Below the pieces are notes generated by a model, which was given only the letters and a program-made list of their open reading frames with translations, searched no databases and was not told the origin of the DNA. A stretch of DNA of 64,000 nt from Proteus appendicitidis (GTDB lineage Bacteria > Pseudomonadota > Gammaproteobacteria > Enterobacterales > Enterobacteriaceae), in NCBI RefSeq assembly GCF_030271835.1, contig NZ_CP127389.1, forward strand, positions 1 through 64,000. The letters are read 5' to 3'. Position 1 is the first letter of the stretch. The number at the start of each line of letters is the position of its first letter. Position numbers and translations under genes: made by a program. This document shows, in pieces, positions 21,948-33,528 of the stretch.

Positions 21948-23075
21948 ATGAGTAAGTCAGTATTATCAATATTACATACAGAATCATCTTGTGGGTGGGG
22001 TGGTCAGGAAATTCGTATACTGACGGAATCTCAGGGCATGATCCGCAGAGGGCACCGAGTTGCATTAGTGTGCTGTCCTACATCCAAAATTGCTAAAGCA
22101 GCTCCTGATTATGGTATTGAAGTTTTCACATTACCGATTGAAAAAAAACGTGGTTCAGCATTAAAAGCACTTCGCCAATGGCTGAAACTGCATCGTCACC
22201 AATTTGATGTTATCAATACCCATAGTTCAACTGATGCATGGTTAGTTGCCGCTTCTTGTGCCACATTACTCCATTCACCCGTAGTTGTTCGAACTCGTCA
22301 TGTTTCTACGGATGTTTCACGCTCCTTACCAACACGATGGCTTTATCTTTCATCCTGTGCGCATGTCGTGACAACAGGTGAGAAATTACGCCAGACACTC
22401 CATCAGCATAATAAATTTCCATTAGAAAAAATGACATCAGTTCCTACAGGAATTGATTTGCAACGTTTTTTTCCACAAGATAAACAAAAAGCTAGAGAGA
22501 AAATTGGAATACCAAATAAACCGACATTAGGTATTGTTGCGACTATGCGGGTGTGGAAGGGACATAAATATTTAGTAGAAGCATGGAAATCATTGCATCA
22601 GCAGTTTCCCGGTTGGCAATTAATTTTTGTTGGTGACGGACCTCAACGTAAAAATTTAGAACCCATGGTTAAAGAAGCGGGATTAGAACAAAGTATCTTC
22701 TTCCTTGGTAATCGTAATGATGTGCCTGATTGTTTAAATGCAATGGATCTCTTTGCGTTACCCTCTTTTGGTAATGAAGGTGTACCGCAAGGTATTATGC
22801 AAGCAATGGCATGTGGTTTACCTGTTGTGTCAACGACGGTTGGGGCAATTAGTGAAGCTGTTATTGATGGTAAAACAGGCTTTACATTAGTACCGCAAGA
22901 ACAAGAATTATTAACCAGTCATTTAGCCAAATTAATGAATTTAGATGAATTGCGTGATCAGATGGGAAAAGCCGCGCTTGAACATGCCATTTCACGATTT
23001 GGTTTAGATAATATGTTAGATAAGATGGAAAGGATCTTTATTCAGGCAATCAACGATAAAAATAAATCAGTATGA
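21948..23075 (+). CDS. Family 4 glycosyltransferase, LPS outer core
   Basis: The protein of about 375 residues is a GT-B retaining glycosyltransferase. The N-terminal acceptor domain has a Gly-rich loop (SCGWGGQEIR) and the C-terminal GT4 nucleotide-sugar domain has LFALPSFGNEGVPQGIMQAMACGLPVVSTTVGAISEAV, with the E-x7-E pair near residue 285. ATG at 21948 (MSKSVLSILHTESS) is chosen; ATG at 21933 is in frame. It is the first of four transferases between rpmG and waaL, a position that in Proteus carries strain-variable outer-core genes. Sugar and acceptor are unknown. Confidence 0.85.
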   Translation: MSKSVLSILHTESSCGWGGQEIRILTESQGMIRRGHRVALVCCPTSKIAKAAPDYGIEVFTLPIEKKRGSALKALRQWLKLHRHQFDVINTHSSTDAWLVAASCATLLHSPVVVRTRHVSTDVSRSLPTRWLYLSSCAHVVTTGEKLRQTLHQHNKFPLEKMTSVPTGIDLQRFFPQDKQKAREKIGIPNKPTLGIVATMRVWKGHKYLVEAWKSLHQQFPGWQLIFVGDGPQRKNLEPMVKEAGLEQSIFFLGNRNDVPDCLNAMDLFALPSFGNEGVPQGIMQAMACGLPVVSTTVGAISEAVIDGKTGFTLVPQEQELLTSHLAKLMNLDELRDQMGKAALEHAISRFGLDNMLDKMERIFIQAINDKNKSV

Positions 23076-23080
23076 TTAAT

Positions 23081-23160
23081 GTTGATAATAAAGTCGTGAA
23101 ACGATTATCTCTATTATCAACTTAATTATCAACTTGGTGTATTCATCTTATTGATGAATA
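23081..23160 (+). repeat. Two successive hairpins between outer-core genes
   Basis: GTTGATAATA/TATTATCAAC (23081-23121, 10-bp stem with an inner TCGT/ACGA pair) is followed by TATTCATC/GATGAATA (23140-23160, 8-bp stem, 5-base loop). Neither has a U-tract. They occupy the only sizeable gap in this transferase group and may mark a transcript boundary. Confidence 0.45.
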
Positions 23161-23225
23161 TTTGTAATACTTTTTAGTGTATAGTCTGAGAAGTAAATGT
23201 ATCATTTAAGCCAAATAAAAAGCAT

Positions 23226-24227
23226 ATGGATCCAAAAAATATATTGGTTATAGCGGTAGCGCGTTTTGGTGATACATTACTTATCACTCCCGTTATTCAT
23301 GCCTTAAAACAACGCTGGCCCAATGCTCATATTGATGTATTTGCACATAAGCGTAGCGCATGTATTCTTGAGCATAACCCTGATATTGATAGCATTAGAC
23401 ATTTTTCTAAAAAAAGAGCGGTTTGGACGGGTTGGTTACCTCATAAGCCTTATGACTTGGCTTTGGTGTACGGCAATGATAGTGAGCTGGTGAACTATGC
23501 TCGTCGCCAATCTCATCATACCGTTGCTTTTGCTGATATTTCTCAGCAGCAAGGTAATGTGACTTGGGTTGCGCGCCCTAAGTCGCCGATGGTGGCACAA
23601 AAAGAACGTGCTTTATTAATTAATGCATTAGGGATTTATCCGAGTTGTTGGCAATTACGTTACTTTGTCAGTGATGAAGAAGCGACTTTCGCACAACAGT
23701 TTTTAAAAGATAATTCATTAATTAATAAGAATATTATTGGTTTTCAACTGCAAAGTTTTCCGGCTAAAGCCTATCGGGATTGGCCTGTGGAAAATTTTCT
23801 ACAATTAGCAAAACAGATTATTACCCATGACGAGAGTACGTACTTTTTGCTATTAGGTAGTAAGGAAAGCGAACAATTATCGATTGATTTAGCTAAAAAA
23901 ATCGGTGAGCAGCATTGTTTAGCCTTAGCGGGTCGAGTTTCAATGCGACAAAATGCGGCAATTATGGCGAATCTATCGCTTTATGTTGGAGTAGATACAG
24001 GACCTACACATTTAGCTGGGGCTTTAGATATCCCAATGGTGGCGTTATATCATAGTTATCATCCAGGGTGTTATTTAGCGCCATTACAGCATTCTTGTTG
24101 TCAGGTTATCCAACATCCAACGTCGTTAGAAAATGCCCACCGTGAAGATAATATGGCTGAAATCTCGGTTGAGAATGTGTGGAATGCGGTAAGTAATATT
24201 ATGAATGGAATGAAGGTGAAAAAGTAA
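23226..24227 (+). CDS. Family 9 glycosyltransferase (heptosyltransferase-like)
   Basis: The 333-residue protein is of the ADP-heptose:LPS heptosyltransferase family. It opens with the N-terminal NILVIAVARFGDTLLITPVIHAL motif and carries the C-terminal LYVGVDTGPTHLAGALDIPMVALY motif near residue 255, which binds ADP-heptose in WaaC. It lies in the outer-core group, and Proteus mirabilis is known to carry additional core heptosyltransferases (WamA, WamC). Whether this is one of those cannot be told from sequence memory. It ends 3 bases before the next gene. Confidence 0.82.
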   Translation: MDPKNILVIAVARFGDTLLITPVIHALKQRWPNAHIDVFAHKRSACILEHNPDIDSIRHFSKKRAVWTGWLPHKPYDLALVYGNDSELVNYARRQSHHTVAFADISQQQGNVTWVARPKSPMVAQKERALLINALGIYPSCWQLRYFVSDEEATFAQQFLKDNSLINKNIIGFQLQSFPAKAYRDWPVENFLQLAKQIITHDESTYFLLLGSKESEQLSIDLAKKIGEQHCLALAGRVSMRQNAAIMANLSLYVGVDTGPTHLAGALDIPMVALYHSYHPGCYLAPLQHSCCQVIQHPTSLENAHREDNMAEISVENVWNAVSNIMNGMKVKK

Positions 24228-24230
24228 TCC

Positions 24231-25334
24231 ATGAAGATCGGTATAATTGATGTCACAATCACCATGTCTTATGGCGGGATCCAAACTGCGGTTTGGGAAC
24301 TGGCTAAGCAATTACATGATGCGGGGCATGAAGTTCATCTTTATGGTGGCAATGGCGATATTCGACACAATCTAGCTGGACGCCAAATACAAATTCATAC
24401 TTATCCTTATACACCGCGAGATAAAGTGATTGATCTTGGTGGTCGTTTTCGCCGTATTGTTGAACGCTACACTTTTGCACGACACGCTAAAAAAGATGTT
24501 ATCAGTCAAAAGTTTGATTGGGTTATTTTAACAAAACCTTTTGATTTTTTTTGGCCTTCTATGATGCCTAAATCATCTTCAACACGTTTTTGTTATATGA
24601 GTGGAGGCACTAGCTTTTTTAAAGGTGACCGCAGATTAGGTAAAAAGATTTCAGCATGGGTAGCATGTAGCCATTTTAATGCTTGGCAAATCCAACATCA
24701 TTTTAAGCAATTCCCTCGTGTGATTTATAATGGTGTGGATATTGAAAAATTTAAACCTATGGCGACCTCGTTACGAGAGCAATTAGGAATAAGTGAATCT
24801 ACTTTTTTACTCTCATTTGCTGGACGATTAGTCGGTTGGAAAGGCTTGAGTGTCGCGATCGATGCTATCGAAAAGCTAAAAGGTGAAGATGTGAAGCTCT
24901 TGATTATCGGTACAGGCGATGATCTAGAACGATTGAAGAGTAAATCGATGACAAAAGGCATTGCTGAACAAGTTATTTTTCATCAACCCGTTGAGCATAA
25001 CCAATTACCTAAATTCTATGCAGCCAGTGATGCGGGTATTTTCCCAAGTACTGGCGATGAAGCATTTGGCATTACGATTGCAGAAGCGATGGCATGTGCC
25101 AAACCAGTTATTGCCAGCCATATCGGGGGGATTCCTGAAGTGGTGGGTAATGAGGGCACTGCAGGATTATTGGTTGCCCCTGGCAATGCAGATGAAATTG
25201 TGATGGCAATTAATCATCTTCGCCAATTATCCGATAGAGGAAAAGCAATGGGCGAGAATGCACGTTTACGTATAGAAACACATTATACTTGGCAACATTC
25301 TGCACAACGTTTATTACAGACATTGGCGTCATAA
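24231..25334 (+). CDS. Family 4 glycosyltransferase, LPS outer core
   Basis: The 367-residue GT4 enzyme has MSYGGIQTAVWELAKQL near the N-terminus, VIYNGVDIEKF at the interdomain hinge, FAGRLVGWKGLSVAIDAI starting the nucleotide-sugar domain, and FPSTGDEAFGITIAEAMACAKPVIASHIGGIPEVV. It is tightly packed between the preceding family 9 gene and the next GT4 gene (2-3 base gaps), so these three form one translational unit. Donor sugar is unknown. Confidence 0.85.
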   Translation: MKIGIIDVTITMSYGGIQTAVWELAKQLHDAGHEVHLYGGNGDIRHNLAGRQIQIHTYPYTPRDKVIDLGGRFRRIVERYTFARHAKKDVISQKFDWVILTKPFDFFWPSMMPKSSSTRFCYMSGGTSFFKGDRRLGKKISAWVACSHFNAWQIQHHFKQFPRVIYNGVDIEKFKPMATSLREQLGISESTFLLSFAGRLVGWKGLSVAIDAIEKLKGEDVKLLIIGTGDDLERLKSKSMTKGIAEQVIFHQPVEHNQLPKFYAASDAGIFPSTGDEAFGITIAEAMACAKPVIASHIGGIPEVVGNEGTAGLLVAPGNADEIVMAINHLRQLSDRGKAMGENARLRIETHYTWQHSAQRLLQTLAS

Positions 25335-25336
25335 TA

Positions 25337-26503
25337 ATGAAGATTGCCTATCTTGATCCTTACCCAGTTCCTGACTTACGAGTTGCTTCATTGCAAATTT
25401 TGCAAAATGTTGATGCTTTTGCCAGAGCGGGAGCACATGTCACTTTAGTTACACCAAAAGGGCAATATCGAGATAGTGATATATTAGGTCGTTCAATCCA
25501 TGCTAATGCAAGTTTAGTTTCCTTAAGAGATATTCGTCGTAAATGGTATTTTCCATTTAATTCACAAAAACTTTTCTCATTACAGATAGCGCGTTGGGTT
25601 AAGCAAAATAATGTTGATGCGTTGTTTACCCGTAATTTAAAACTGGCTTGTTATCTTTGTGAAAATTATCCAGAAATTCCCCTTTTTTTTGAAAGTCATG
25701 AAATATTTGCACAATCTTTCGCAGAGTCTCATTCATTTGAGAAAAAAAAGAATCGCGCGAAATATCATAAGCTATTAAAAATGGAGAAATTGGTTTATAG
25801 CCAAGCGACAGGTATTTTTGTTCTTACTTCATTACTCAGAGATGATATTGTTTCGCAATATCAAGTTGCTACACCGATAACCGTTGTTCCTGATGGTGTT
25901 GATTTGCATGCAGTGGCAAATTATCAGGTTACTCCTCCTTTATTAGATAAAGCTATAACTGAAGTGCTGTATTTAGGTAGCCTGCATAAATGGAAGGGCA
26001 TTCCTACCATGATGCGAGCAATGAAATACCTTGATAACGCGCGATTGAATATTGCAGGGGGAACGCCGGAGCAGATTGGAGGGCTAACCTTATTAGCACA
26101 AGAAATGGACGTAAAAGATAAGGTTAATTTTTTGGGGTTTATTGATCCGAAAAAACGCTTTGAAGCGATTGCTCAGCACGATATCTGTGTACTCCCGCTT
26201 ACGTTAACCAGTATTGGAAGCCGTTATACTTCACCACTCAAGTTATTTGAGTATATGGCGATGGAAAAACCTGTAGTAATTTCAGATTTTCCTTCAATCC
26301 GTGATGTTGTAGATGAAAAAGCAGTAAGTTTTGCAGATAGTGGCGATGCACAAAGTTTTGCAAAACAGATAATACAGTTAAGAGATAATCCACAGCGCGC
26401 AAGTGAAAAAACCGCTCATGCCCGCTCATTAGTTGAAAACTATTACAACTGGGATAAACGGGCTGAGGTGATCCTAAAGACAATAGAGACGCTAATTCAG
26501 TGA
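25337..26503 (+). CDS. Family 4 glycosyltransferase, LPS outer core
   Basis: The 388-residue GT4 enzyme starts MKIAYLDPYPVPDLRVASLQ, with VVPDGVDLHAVA at the hinge, EVLYLGSLHKWKGIPTMMRAM, and VLPLTLTSIGSRYTSPLKLFEYMAMEKPVVISDFPSI in the donor site. The start at 25337 lies 2 bases after the upstream stop; the open frame 48 bases further upstream overlaps that gene and is not conserved. It ends one base from the convergent waaL stop with no terminator between. Confidence 0.84.
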   Translation: MKIAYLDPYPVPDLRVASLQILQNVDAFARAGAHVTLVTPKGQYRDSDILGRSIHANASLVSLRDIRRKWYFPFNSQKLFSLQIARWVKQNNVDALFTRNLKLACYLCENYPEIPLFFESHEIFAQSFAESHSFEKKKNRAKYHKLLKMEKLVYSQATGIFVLTSLLRDDIVSQYQVATPITVVPDGVDLHAVANYQVTPPLLDKAITEVLYLGSLHKWKGIPTMMRAMKYLDNARLNIAGGTPEQIGGLTLLAQEMDVKDKVNFLGFIDPKKRFEAIAQHDICVLPLTLTSIGSRYTSPLKLFEYMAMEKPVVISDFPSIRDVVDEKAVSFADSGDAQSFAKQIIQLRDNPQRASEKTAHARSLVENYYNWDKRAEVILKTIETLIQ

Positions 26504-26504
26504 T

Positions 26505-27758
26505 CTATTGCTGTTTATCTGACGGTGTTGCTGATTGATTATTAAGTAAAGCATGTCGTAGCGCCAACATGAGTCCCACCAAAATACCGACCTGATTGAT
26601 ATAGGCATTTTCAAATAATCCTCTCAGTACATAAACACCTAAAAATGACATCAATAACACTAAAGCCGCTTGGCGAATAATCCCTTGGTTTTTTCTTATT
26701 AGCTGAATCCCTTGGGCAATAATCGAAGAACAAAAATAAAGAATACCAAGTAACCCTAAAATACCGCCCGCAAACCAGAAAGCTAAAAAGACGTTATGGG
26801 GGCCTCTCGATTTTTTAAATACCCAGTGCGGGTTATCTCTCACTAGAGGATCGTAAATATTATGAAAAATCTGATTACCGTAACCATAACCTTTTATTGG
26901 GTTTTGTTTAATAAGCTCTAATGCGGAGCTTTGTGTTCCATTACTGAATCTTTTTCCACTATTTAGTTGAAATAATTTAGATTTAAGCTCACCATTAATA
27001 AAATTATTATTTAGATAAATTGCAGATGCTGACAATAGTATACAACTACTTAAGATTACAATAATTAGATATTGGCGATTAATAATTAAGGTAAGCAATG
27101 TAATAATTACTAATGCTATCCATGCCCCCCGTGCTAAAGTTCCTAGCATTATAAAAATAAATAATGCACTAATTAAAATTAATAAAAACCAATTAATAAT
27201 AGAGTTTCTTTTTTTTAAAACAAGGGAAGATAAAATGATTGGGAAGAAGAAAAGTAGGGCATAAGATATTTCTCTATGTGCTGTTTGGCTTTTTTGCGTA
27301 AATGGAGAAATTCCTTTCTGATACTCCAAATAATACTGCACTAACTCCTTAGCTATAATCACCAATAGTCCAATCGTAAACGCTACCATTACCATCTTAG
27401 CAATATCGGTCGGTTTTTCTTTATATAATACAATCGGAAAGGTCACAGCAAATAGCAGTAAGCCATTTAAAATAGGCTTATTGACTTCTTTAATACTGAT
27501 ATTGGGTTCGACAGAAATTAGGATGGAATAACCAATCACCAACAATAAAAACAGCAGTGAGTATGACAGATTATTTTTAAAGATTTTACAGATAGTCTTA
27601 AAATCACGTACCAGATACCACAGTGCTGTTGCACCAATCAATCCCATCACAATATTTTTATAACGGGTGATATCCGGTAAGTAGATCAATATAATGTAAA
27701 GCCCAATAATGGATAAATTCCACAGGGATTTTTTACTATAGTCTTTAAACACCATCAT
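26505..27758 (-). CDS. waaL: O-antigen ligase WaaL
   Basis: This polytopic inner-membrane protein (417 residues, about 11-12 hydrophobic segments) belongs to the Wzy/WaaL family. It transfers undecaprenol-linked O-antigen to lipid A-core in the periplasm. Supporting motifs are LGTLARGAWIAL in a membrane segment, and the large periplasmic loop with SSALELIKQNPIKGYGYGN and GPHNVFLAFWFAGG, where the His is a conserved ligase position. It is on the opposite strand to its flanking genes. The position next to mutM and core transferases supports ligase over polymerase, the Wzy candidate being in the O-antigen locus. Confidence 0.85.
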   Translation of the reverse strand: MMVFKDYSKKSLWNLSIIGLYIILIYLPDITRYKNIVMGLIGATALWYLVRDFKTICKIFKNNLSYSLLFLLLVIGYSILISVEPNISIKEVNKPILNGLLLFAVTFPIVLYKEKPTDIAKMVMVAFTIGLLVIIAKELVQYYLEYQKGISPFTQKSQTAHREISYALLFFFPIILSSLVLKKRNSIINWFLLILISALFIFIMLGTLARGAWIALVIITLLTLIINRQYLIIVILSSCILLSASAIYLNNNFINGELKSKLFQLNSGKRFSNGTQSSALELIKQNPIKGYGYGNQIFHNIYDPLVRDNPHWVFKKSRGPHNVFLAFWFAGGILGLLGILYFCSSIIAQGIQLIRKNQGIIRQAALVLLMSFLGVYVLRGLFENAYINQVGILVGLMLALRHALLNNQSATPSDKQQ

Positions 27759-27860
27759 AATAATCTGCCATCATCCTTTATACTTTTTGATAGAGTGGCG
27801 ATCATACAATAAAAATGTGTTTATCGCTGTATCTCTTATCTGATAATCATGGAGTCACCT

Positions 27861-29935
<2,075 letters not shown>

Positions 29936-29936
<1 letters not shown>

Positions 29937-31213
29937 TAGTGACTCCGAGGGGGAAGATAAGGTGAAAGTAAGGTAAGTAAACGCAGTAATGCCCCTTGGT
30001 TTTCATGAAGCACTTCCACGGCATGGTGACCGTAATAACGGCGATAATCTTCATCATTAAGCAATGAGGCAATAGCCGTCGCCATTGATTCACTGTCTGT
30101 AACAGTAATTAATCCTTCAGCTTGATCAAGCTTGGCACAGATATTTTTAAAGTTAAAAGTATGCGGTCCCATAATAACGGGGATAGCGTGAGCAGCAGCT
30201 TCTAAAGGATTATGACCACCACGCTCTACTAAGCTCCCGCCAACAAAGGCTAAATCTGCAATACCATAGAGCAACATCAGCTCGCCCATTGTATCGCCAA
30301 TAACCACTTGAGTTTGTGCATCAGGCACAGCGTCAGTGCTTCGTAGGGTATATTTTAATCCTGCTTCACGTGTTAATTGTTCGGCTTTAGGAAAACGCTC
30401 TGGGTGGCGAGGGACTAAAATTAATAAAAGCTGAGGGAATTGTGTCAGTAGCTTTTTATGTGTCTCTAAAATAATGCTTTCTTCGCCCTCATGGGTACTC
30501 GTTGCTATCCACACGGGGCGGTGAGCAGCCCATTGACGGCGCAAAGCAACGGCTCTGGCGGCTAATTCTGGGGTAACAGAAATATCAAATTTTAGGCTAC
30601 CTGTAACATGCAAATGTGAACGTTTGAGGCCCAGTTCAATAAATCGTTCACCATCTTCCTGATTTTGAGCGGCAATTAAGGTGATTTTTTGGAGCATCGT
30701 TTTGACAAAACTGCCCAATTTTTGGTAACCCGCAGCAGAGCGTTCAGATAAACGGGCATTGGCGATAATCAACGGGATTTTTCGTTGATGAAGTTTTGAA
30801 ATCAAGTTAGGCCATAACTCCGTTTCCATAATGATCACCAATTTCGGGTCAACCGTTTTAAGAAAACGATTAACTGAACCCGGTAAATCATAAGGAAGAT
30901 AGACATGGTAAACATCATCACCAAATGCGGAGCGTACACGTTCTGAGCCAGTCGGTGTCATGGTAGTGACGGTAATGGGTAAATCAGGATAGTGATGACG
31001 AAGGGCGCGAACAAGCGGCACTGCGGCGAGTGTTTCACCAACAGAAACGGAATGCAATAATATCCCTTGAGGTACGACTTTGCCTTTGCAAAAGCCATAG
31101 CGCTCTCCCCACCGTTTACGGTAGGCGGGTGCTTTACGGCTGCGTAATAAAAGACGCAACCAAATCAGAGGTTGAATAAGGTAAAGAAGTACCTGATATA
31201 AACGCAACAACAT
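29936..31213 (-). CDS. waaA: Kdo transferase WaaA
   Basis: WaaA (KdtA) transfers Kdo from CMP-Kdo to lipid IVA at the inner face of the inner membrane. The 425-residue protein has the N-terminal membrane anchor, [53 protein letters not shown] and the donor-site [27 protein letters not shown]. This enzyme is the entry to the core pathway and normally essential. It is followed directly by waaE. Confidence 0.96.
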
Positions 31214-31294
31214 GCTATCAAATTCACTTATCTAGACGAACGCTTATAGTATCACACTGTGTGGGAGAAAGTGTGTAAAACAAGTAAGCGCGGA

Positions 31295-32398
31295 TTAAGG
31301 AATTAAAGCGATATACTGCTTTAAAATATGGTTTAGTTCAAATTTTGCATAGGATGATGGCAATATTTGAGGCTGTGAATAATACGCAAGGCGAAGTTTT
31401 TCCGCGAGAGAGTCACTATCCATTGCAGAGAGGTAATCGGAAAGTTCGCCTGTCATGATTTCGCTGACCCCACCGGGGCATCGGGTACTAACGATAGGCA
31501 CACCACATATTAATGCTTCAATTAATACAGTAGGAAGCCCTTCACTATCAGAGCTTAATGCAACCACTTTAGCGCCTTTGATTGTAGGGAGAGGGTTTGG
31601 GATAAAACCCGCAAGGGTGACTTTCTCCATTAAGTTAAGTTGTTTAATTAGAGCTTCTAATCGCTGTTTAACGGTGGGAGTGCCTTCACCGAGTATAATC
31701 AGTTGGCAAGGTAAATCAGCTTTAGCAAAAGCCTCAATTAATCTGTCTTGTCTTTTTACTTCATGTAATCGACCTACATGCAAGATATAATCTTGTTCAG
31801 CAAAGGGATTAGAAAGGGTGGCTTTTTGCTGTATTTCTTCAATATTAAATGGATTATAAATAGTTTTTAGTTGTTCAGCATGAATACCAATGGCATTGAT
31901 TAGATCATCTTTTACCGCATTAGAAACACAGACGAGGTTTTTATCTCGATAAACTCGTTGGATTTTTGTTTTTTTCAGCCAATATGAAAATCCTGATTTA
32001 TTGCCAAGATAAGATTGAGAGTAAATGCCGTGAATACAGTACCAAACATTGCAACTTTTTAGTTGTTTAGAGCGACAAACAATGCGGTCTGTTTTATGTA
32101 AATTAGAAAGAACGAGAGCAGGGCGACCTTTCTTAGCAAAAAGTTGAGTGAGTACATTATCAAGCGATTTTGCTCTACGCGATATTTCAGTTAATTTTCT
32201 AAAAATTCCACGATAGTTATCATGATCAACAATATAATCAATAAAATCAGGTAGTTCATACGCTAATTTATTATGTAAGGATAATAATGTGACTTGGTAT
32301 CCAGCTTGATGAAAACCATTAGCTAGCCTGAGCGTGACGTTTTCAGCACCACCACCCGGTAATCCATCAATAATAAAAAGTATATGTTGTTGACTCAC
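31295..32398 (-). CDS. wabH: Family 4 glycosyltransferase, probable core GlcNAc transferase WabH
   Basis: The 367-residue GT4 enzyme has GLPGGGAENVTLRLANGF (acceptor loop), TIYNPFNIEEI (hinge), ILHVGRLHEVKRQDRLIEAF and ALSSDSEGLPTVLIEALICGVPIVSTRCPGGVSEIM. It overlaps wabG by 4 bases and precedes waaA. In Klebsiella and Proteus the gene after wabG-type function is wabH, which adds GlcNAc to core galacturonate for later deacetylation by WabN. The name rests on context and family, so is moderately sure. Confidence 0.75.
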   Translation of the reverse strand: MSQQHILFIIDGLPGGGAENVTLRLANGFHQAGYQVTLLSLHNKLAYELPDFIDYIVDHDNYRGIFRKLTEISRRAKSLDNVLTQLFAKKGRPALVLSNLHKTDRIVCRSKQLKSCNVWYCIHGIYSQSYLGNKSGFSYWLKKTKIQRVYRDKNLVCVSNAVKDDLINAIGIHAEQLKTIYNPFNIEEIQQKATLSNPFAEQDYILHVGRLHEVKRQDRLIEAFAKADLPCQLIILGEGTPTVKQRLEALIKQLNLMEKVTLAGFIPNPLPTIKGAKVVALSSDSEGLPTVLIEALICGVPIVSTRCPGGVSEIMTGELSDYLSAMDSDSLAEKLRLAYYSQPQILPSSYAKFELNHILKQYIALIP

Positions 32399-33528
32399 AA
32401 GGCTAATATCCGTTTATAAAGTGAAATAAGCTCGCCTGATAATCGCTGTGGTGTATAAGGGAGAATGGTCTCTCTCGCCACTTGTGACATCTCAGTCCAC
32501 GCTGTTTCTTTTGGGATCTGTGTAATTGCATCGGTTAATGCTGAAATATCCAATGCATCACAAACAAATCCATTTTTACCATGTTGAATAAACTCTGCAC
32601 CACCACAAGTCGTTGAGGTGATCACCGGTAAACCACATGATAATGCCTCAAGAATAACATTAGGAAAAGGGTCATAAAGAGTAGGAAGTAGTAACGCATC
32701 CGCTATTTGATAAAAATCGAGTGTTTTTTTCTGCATACCTAAAAAGAAAATGCGTTGTTCACAACCTAATTGTGTTGCGAGTTGTTCATATTTACGCTGA
32801 TTTTTATCACTTCCAACCACTAACAATATAGCTGATGTCTTTGCTATTGCTGAGATAGCAGCTGCTAAGCCTTTACGCTCGAAGCCTGATCCCACATAAA
32901 TAAAGCAAGGTACGTCGTGTGGAATATTATATTGTGTTTTTAATCTCTCTTTTTGAGAATTTGTTGCAGGTACGAAAGCATTATGGTCAATTGCATTATA
33001 AATGACAGTTATTTTATCGGCAGAAACGCCAAAATCCTCAATAATTTCATTTTTAACCATCTGTGAATTACAGATAACCTGTTTTAATGCGGGATCGGCA
33101 TACATCTGTTTTTCTGCATTCATGACATAACGGTGGTATCTATCATAAAATAGCCAACGACCTTTCCAATTAGGTAATATTCTTTGGCGTTGTAATAACC
33201 ATCGGCGATGTACACCATCACCTGCCCGAAAAATATCACAACCTGCGATACGTTCATGGCTTTGAACAATATCAAAATGATTTTCCTGCCAACATGCTCT
33301 AGCTGCTTTAGCGAAACCCGATTCTCGGCTAATCCTGCCTAATTTTCGTGGATTGCATAAGTGAATATGCCAATCTGGATTGGTATCACCTTGCCATTCT
33401 CGTGTGATCACATTAAGTTCAAGATCATCGTTTGATAATGCATCTAATGCGCGCGCAATAAAGCGCTCAGCTCCCCCATCTGGGCGATATTTTTGTCTGA
33501 CAATGGCGAGTCGTAACGGGTGATTCAT
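32395..33528 (-). CDS. wabG: Family 4 glycosyltransferase, probable core galacturonosyltransferase WabG
   Basis: The 377-residue WaaG-like GT4 enzyme has LAIVRQKYRPDGGAERFIAR, GDGVHRRWLLQR, FIYVGSGFERKGLAAAISAI and LLPTLYDPFPNVILEALSCGLPVITSTTCGGAEF. These correspond closely to what is known of Klebsiella WabG, which adds GalA to heptose II. Its start shares a base with the waaQ stop and its end overlaps wabH, so waaQ-wabG-wabH is a translationally coupled operon. Confidence 0.82.
   Translation of the reverse strand: MNHPLRLAIVRQKYRPDGGAERFIARALDALSNDDLELNVITREWQGDTNPDWHIHLCNPRKLGRISRESGFAKAARACWQENHFDIVQSHERIAGCDIFRAGDGVHRRWLLQRQRILPNWKGRWLFYDRYHRYVMNAEKQMYADPALKQVICNSQMVKNEIIEDFGVSADKITVIYNAIDHNAFVPATNSQKERLKTQYNIPHDVPCFIYVGSGFERKGLAAAISAIAKTSAILLVVGSDKNQRKYEQLATQLGCEQRIFFLGMQKKTLDFYQIADALLLPTLYDPFPNVILEALSCGLPVITSTTCGGAEFIQHGKNGFVCDALDISALTDAITQIPKETAWTEMSQVARETILPYTPQRLSGELISLYKRILAL

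Noticed and set aside
21948..27758. Naming individual outer-core genes wamA, wamB, wamC or wamD
   Set aside because: The published names are for P. mirabilis transferases whose exact sequences I cannot compare here; family and position alone do not separate them.
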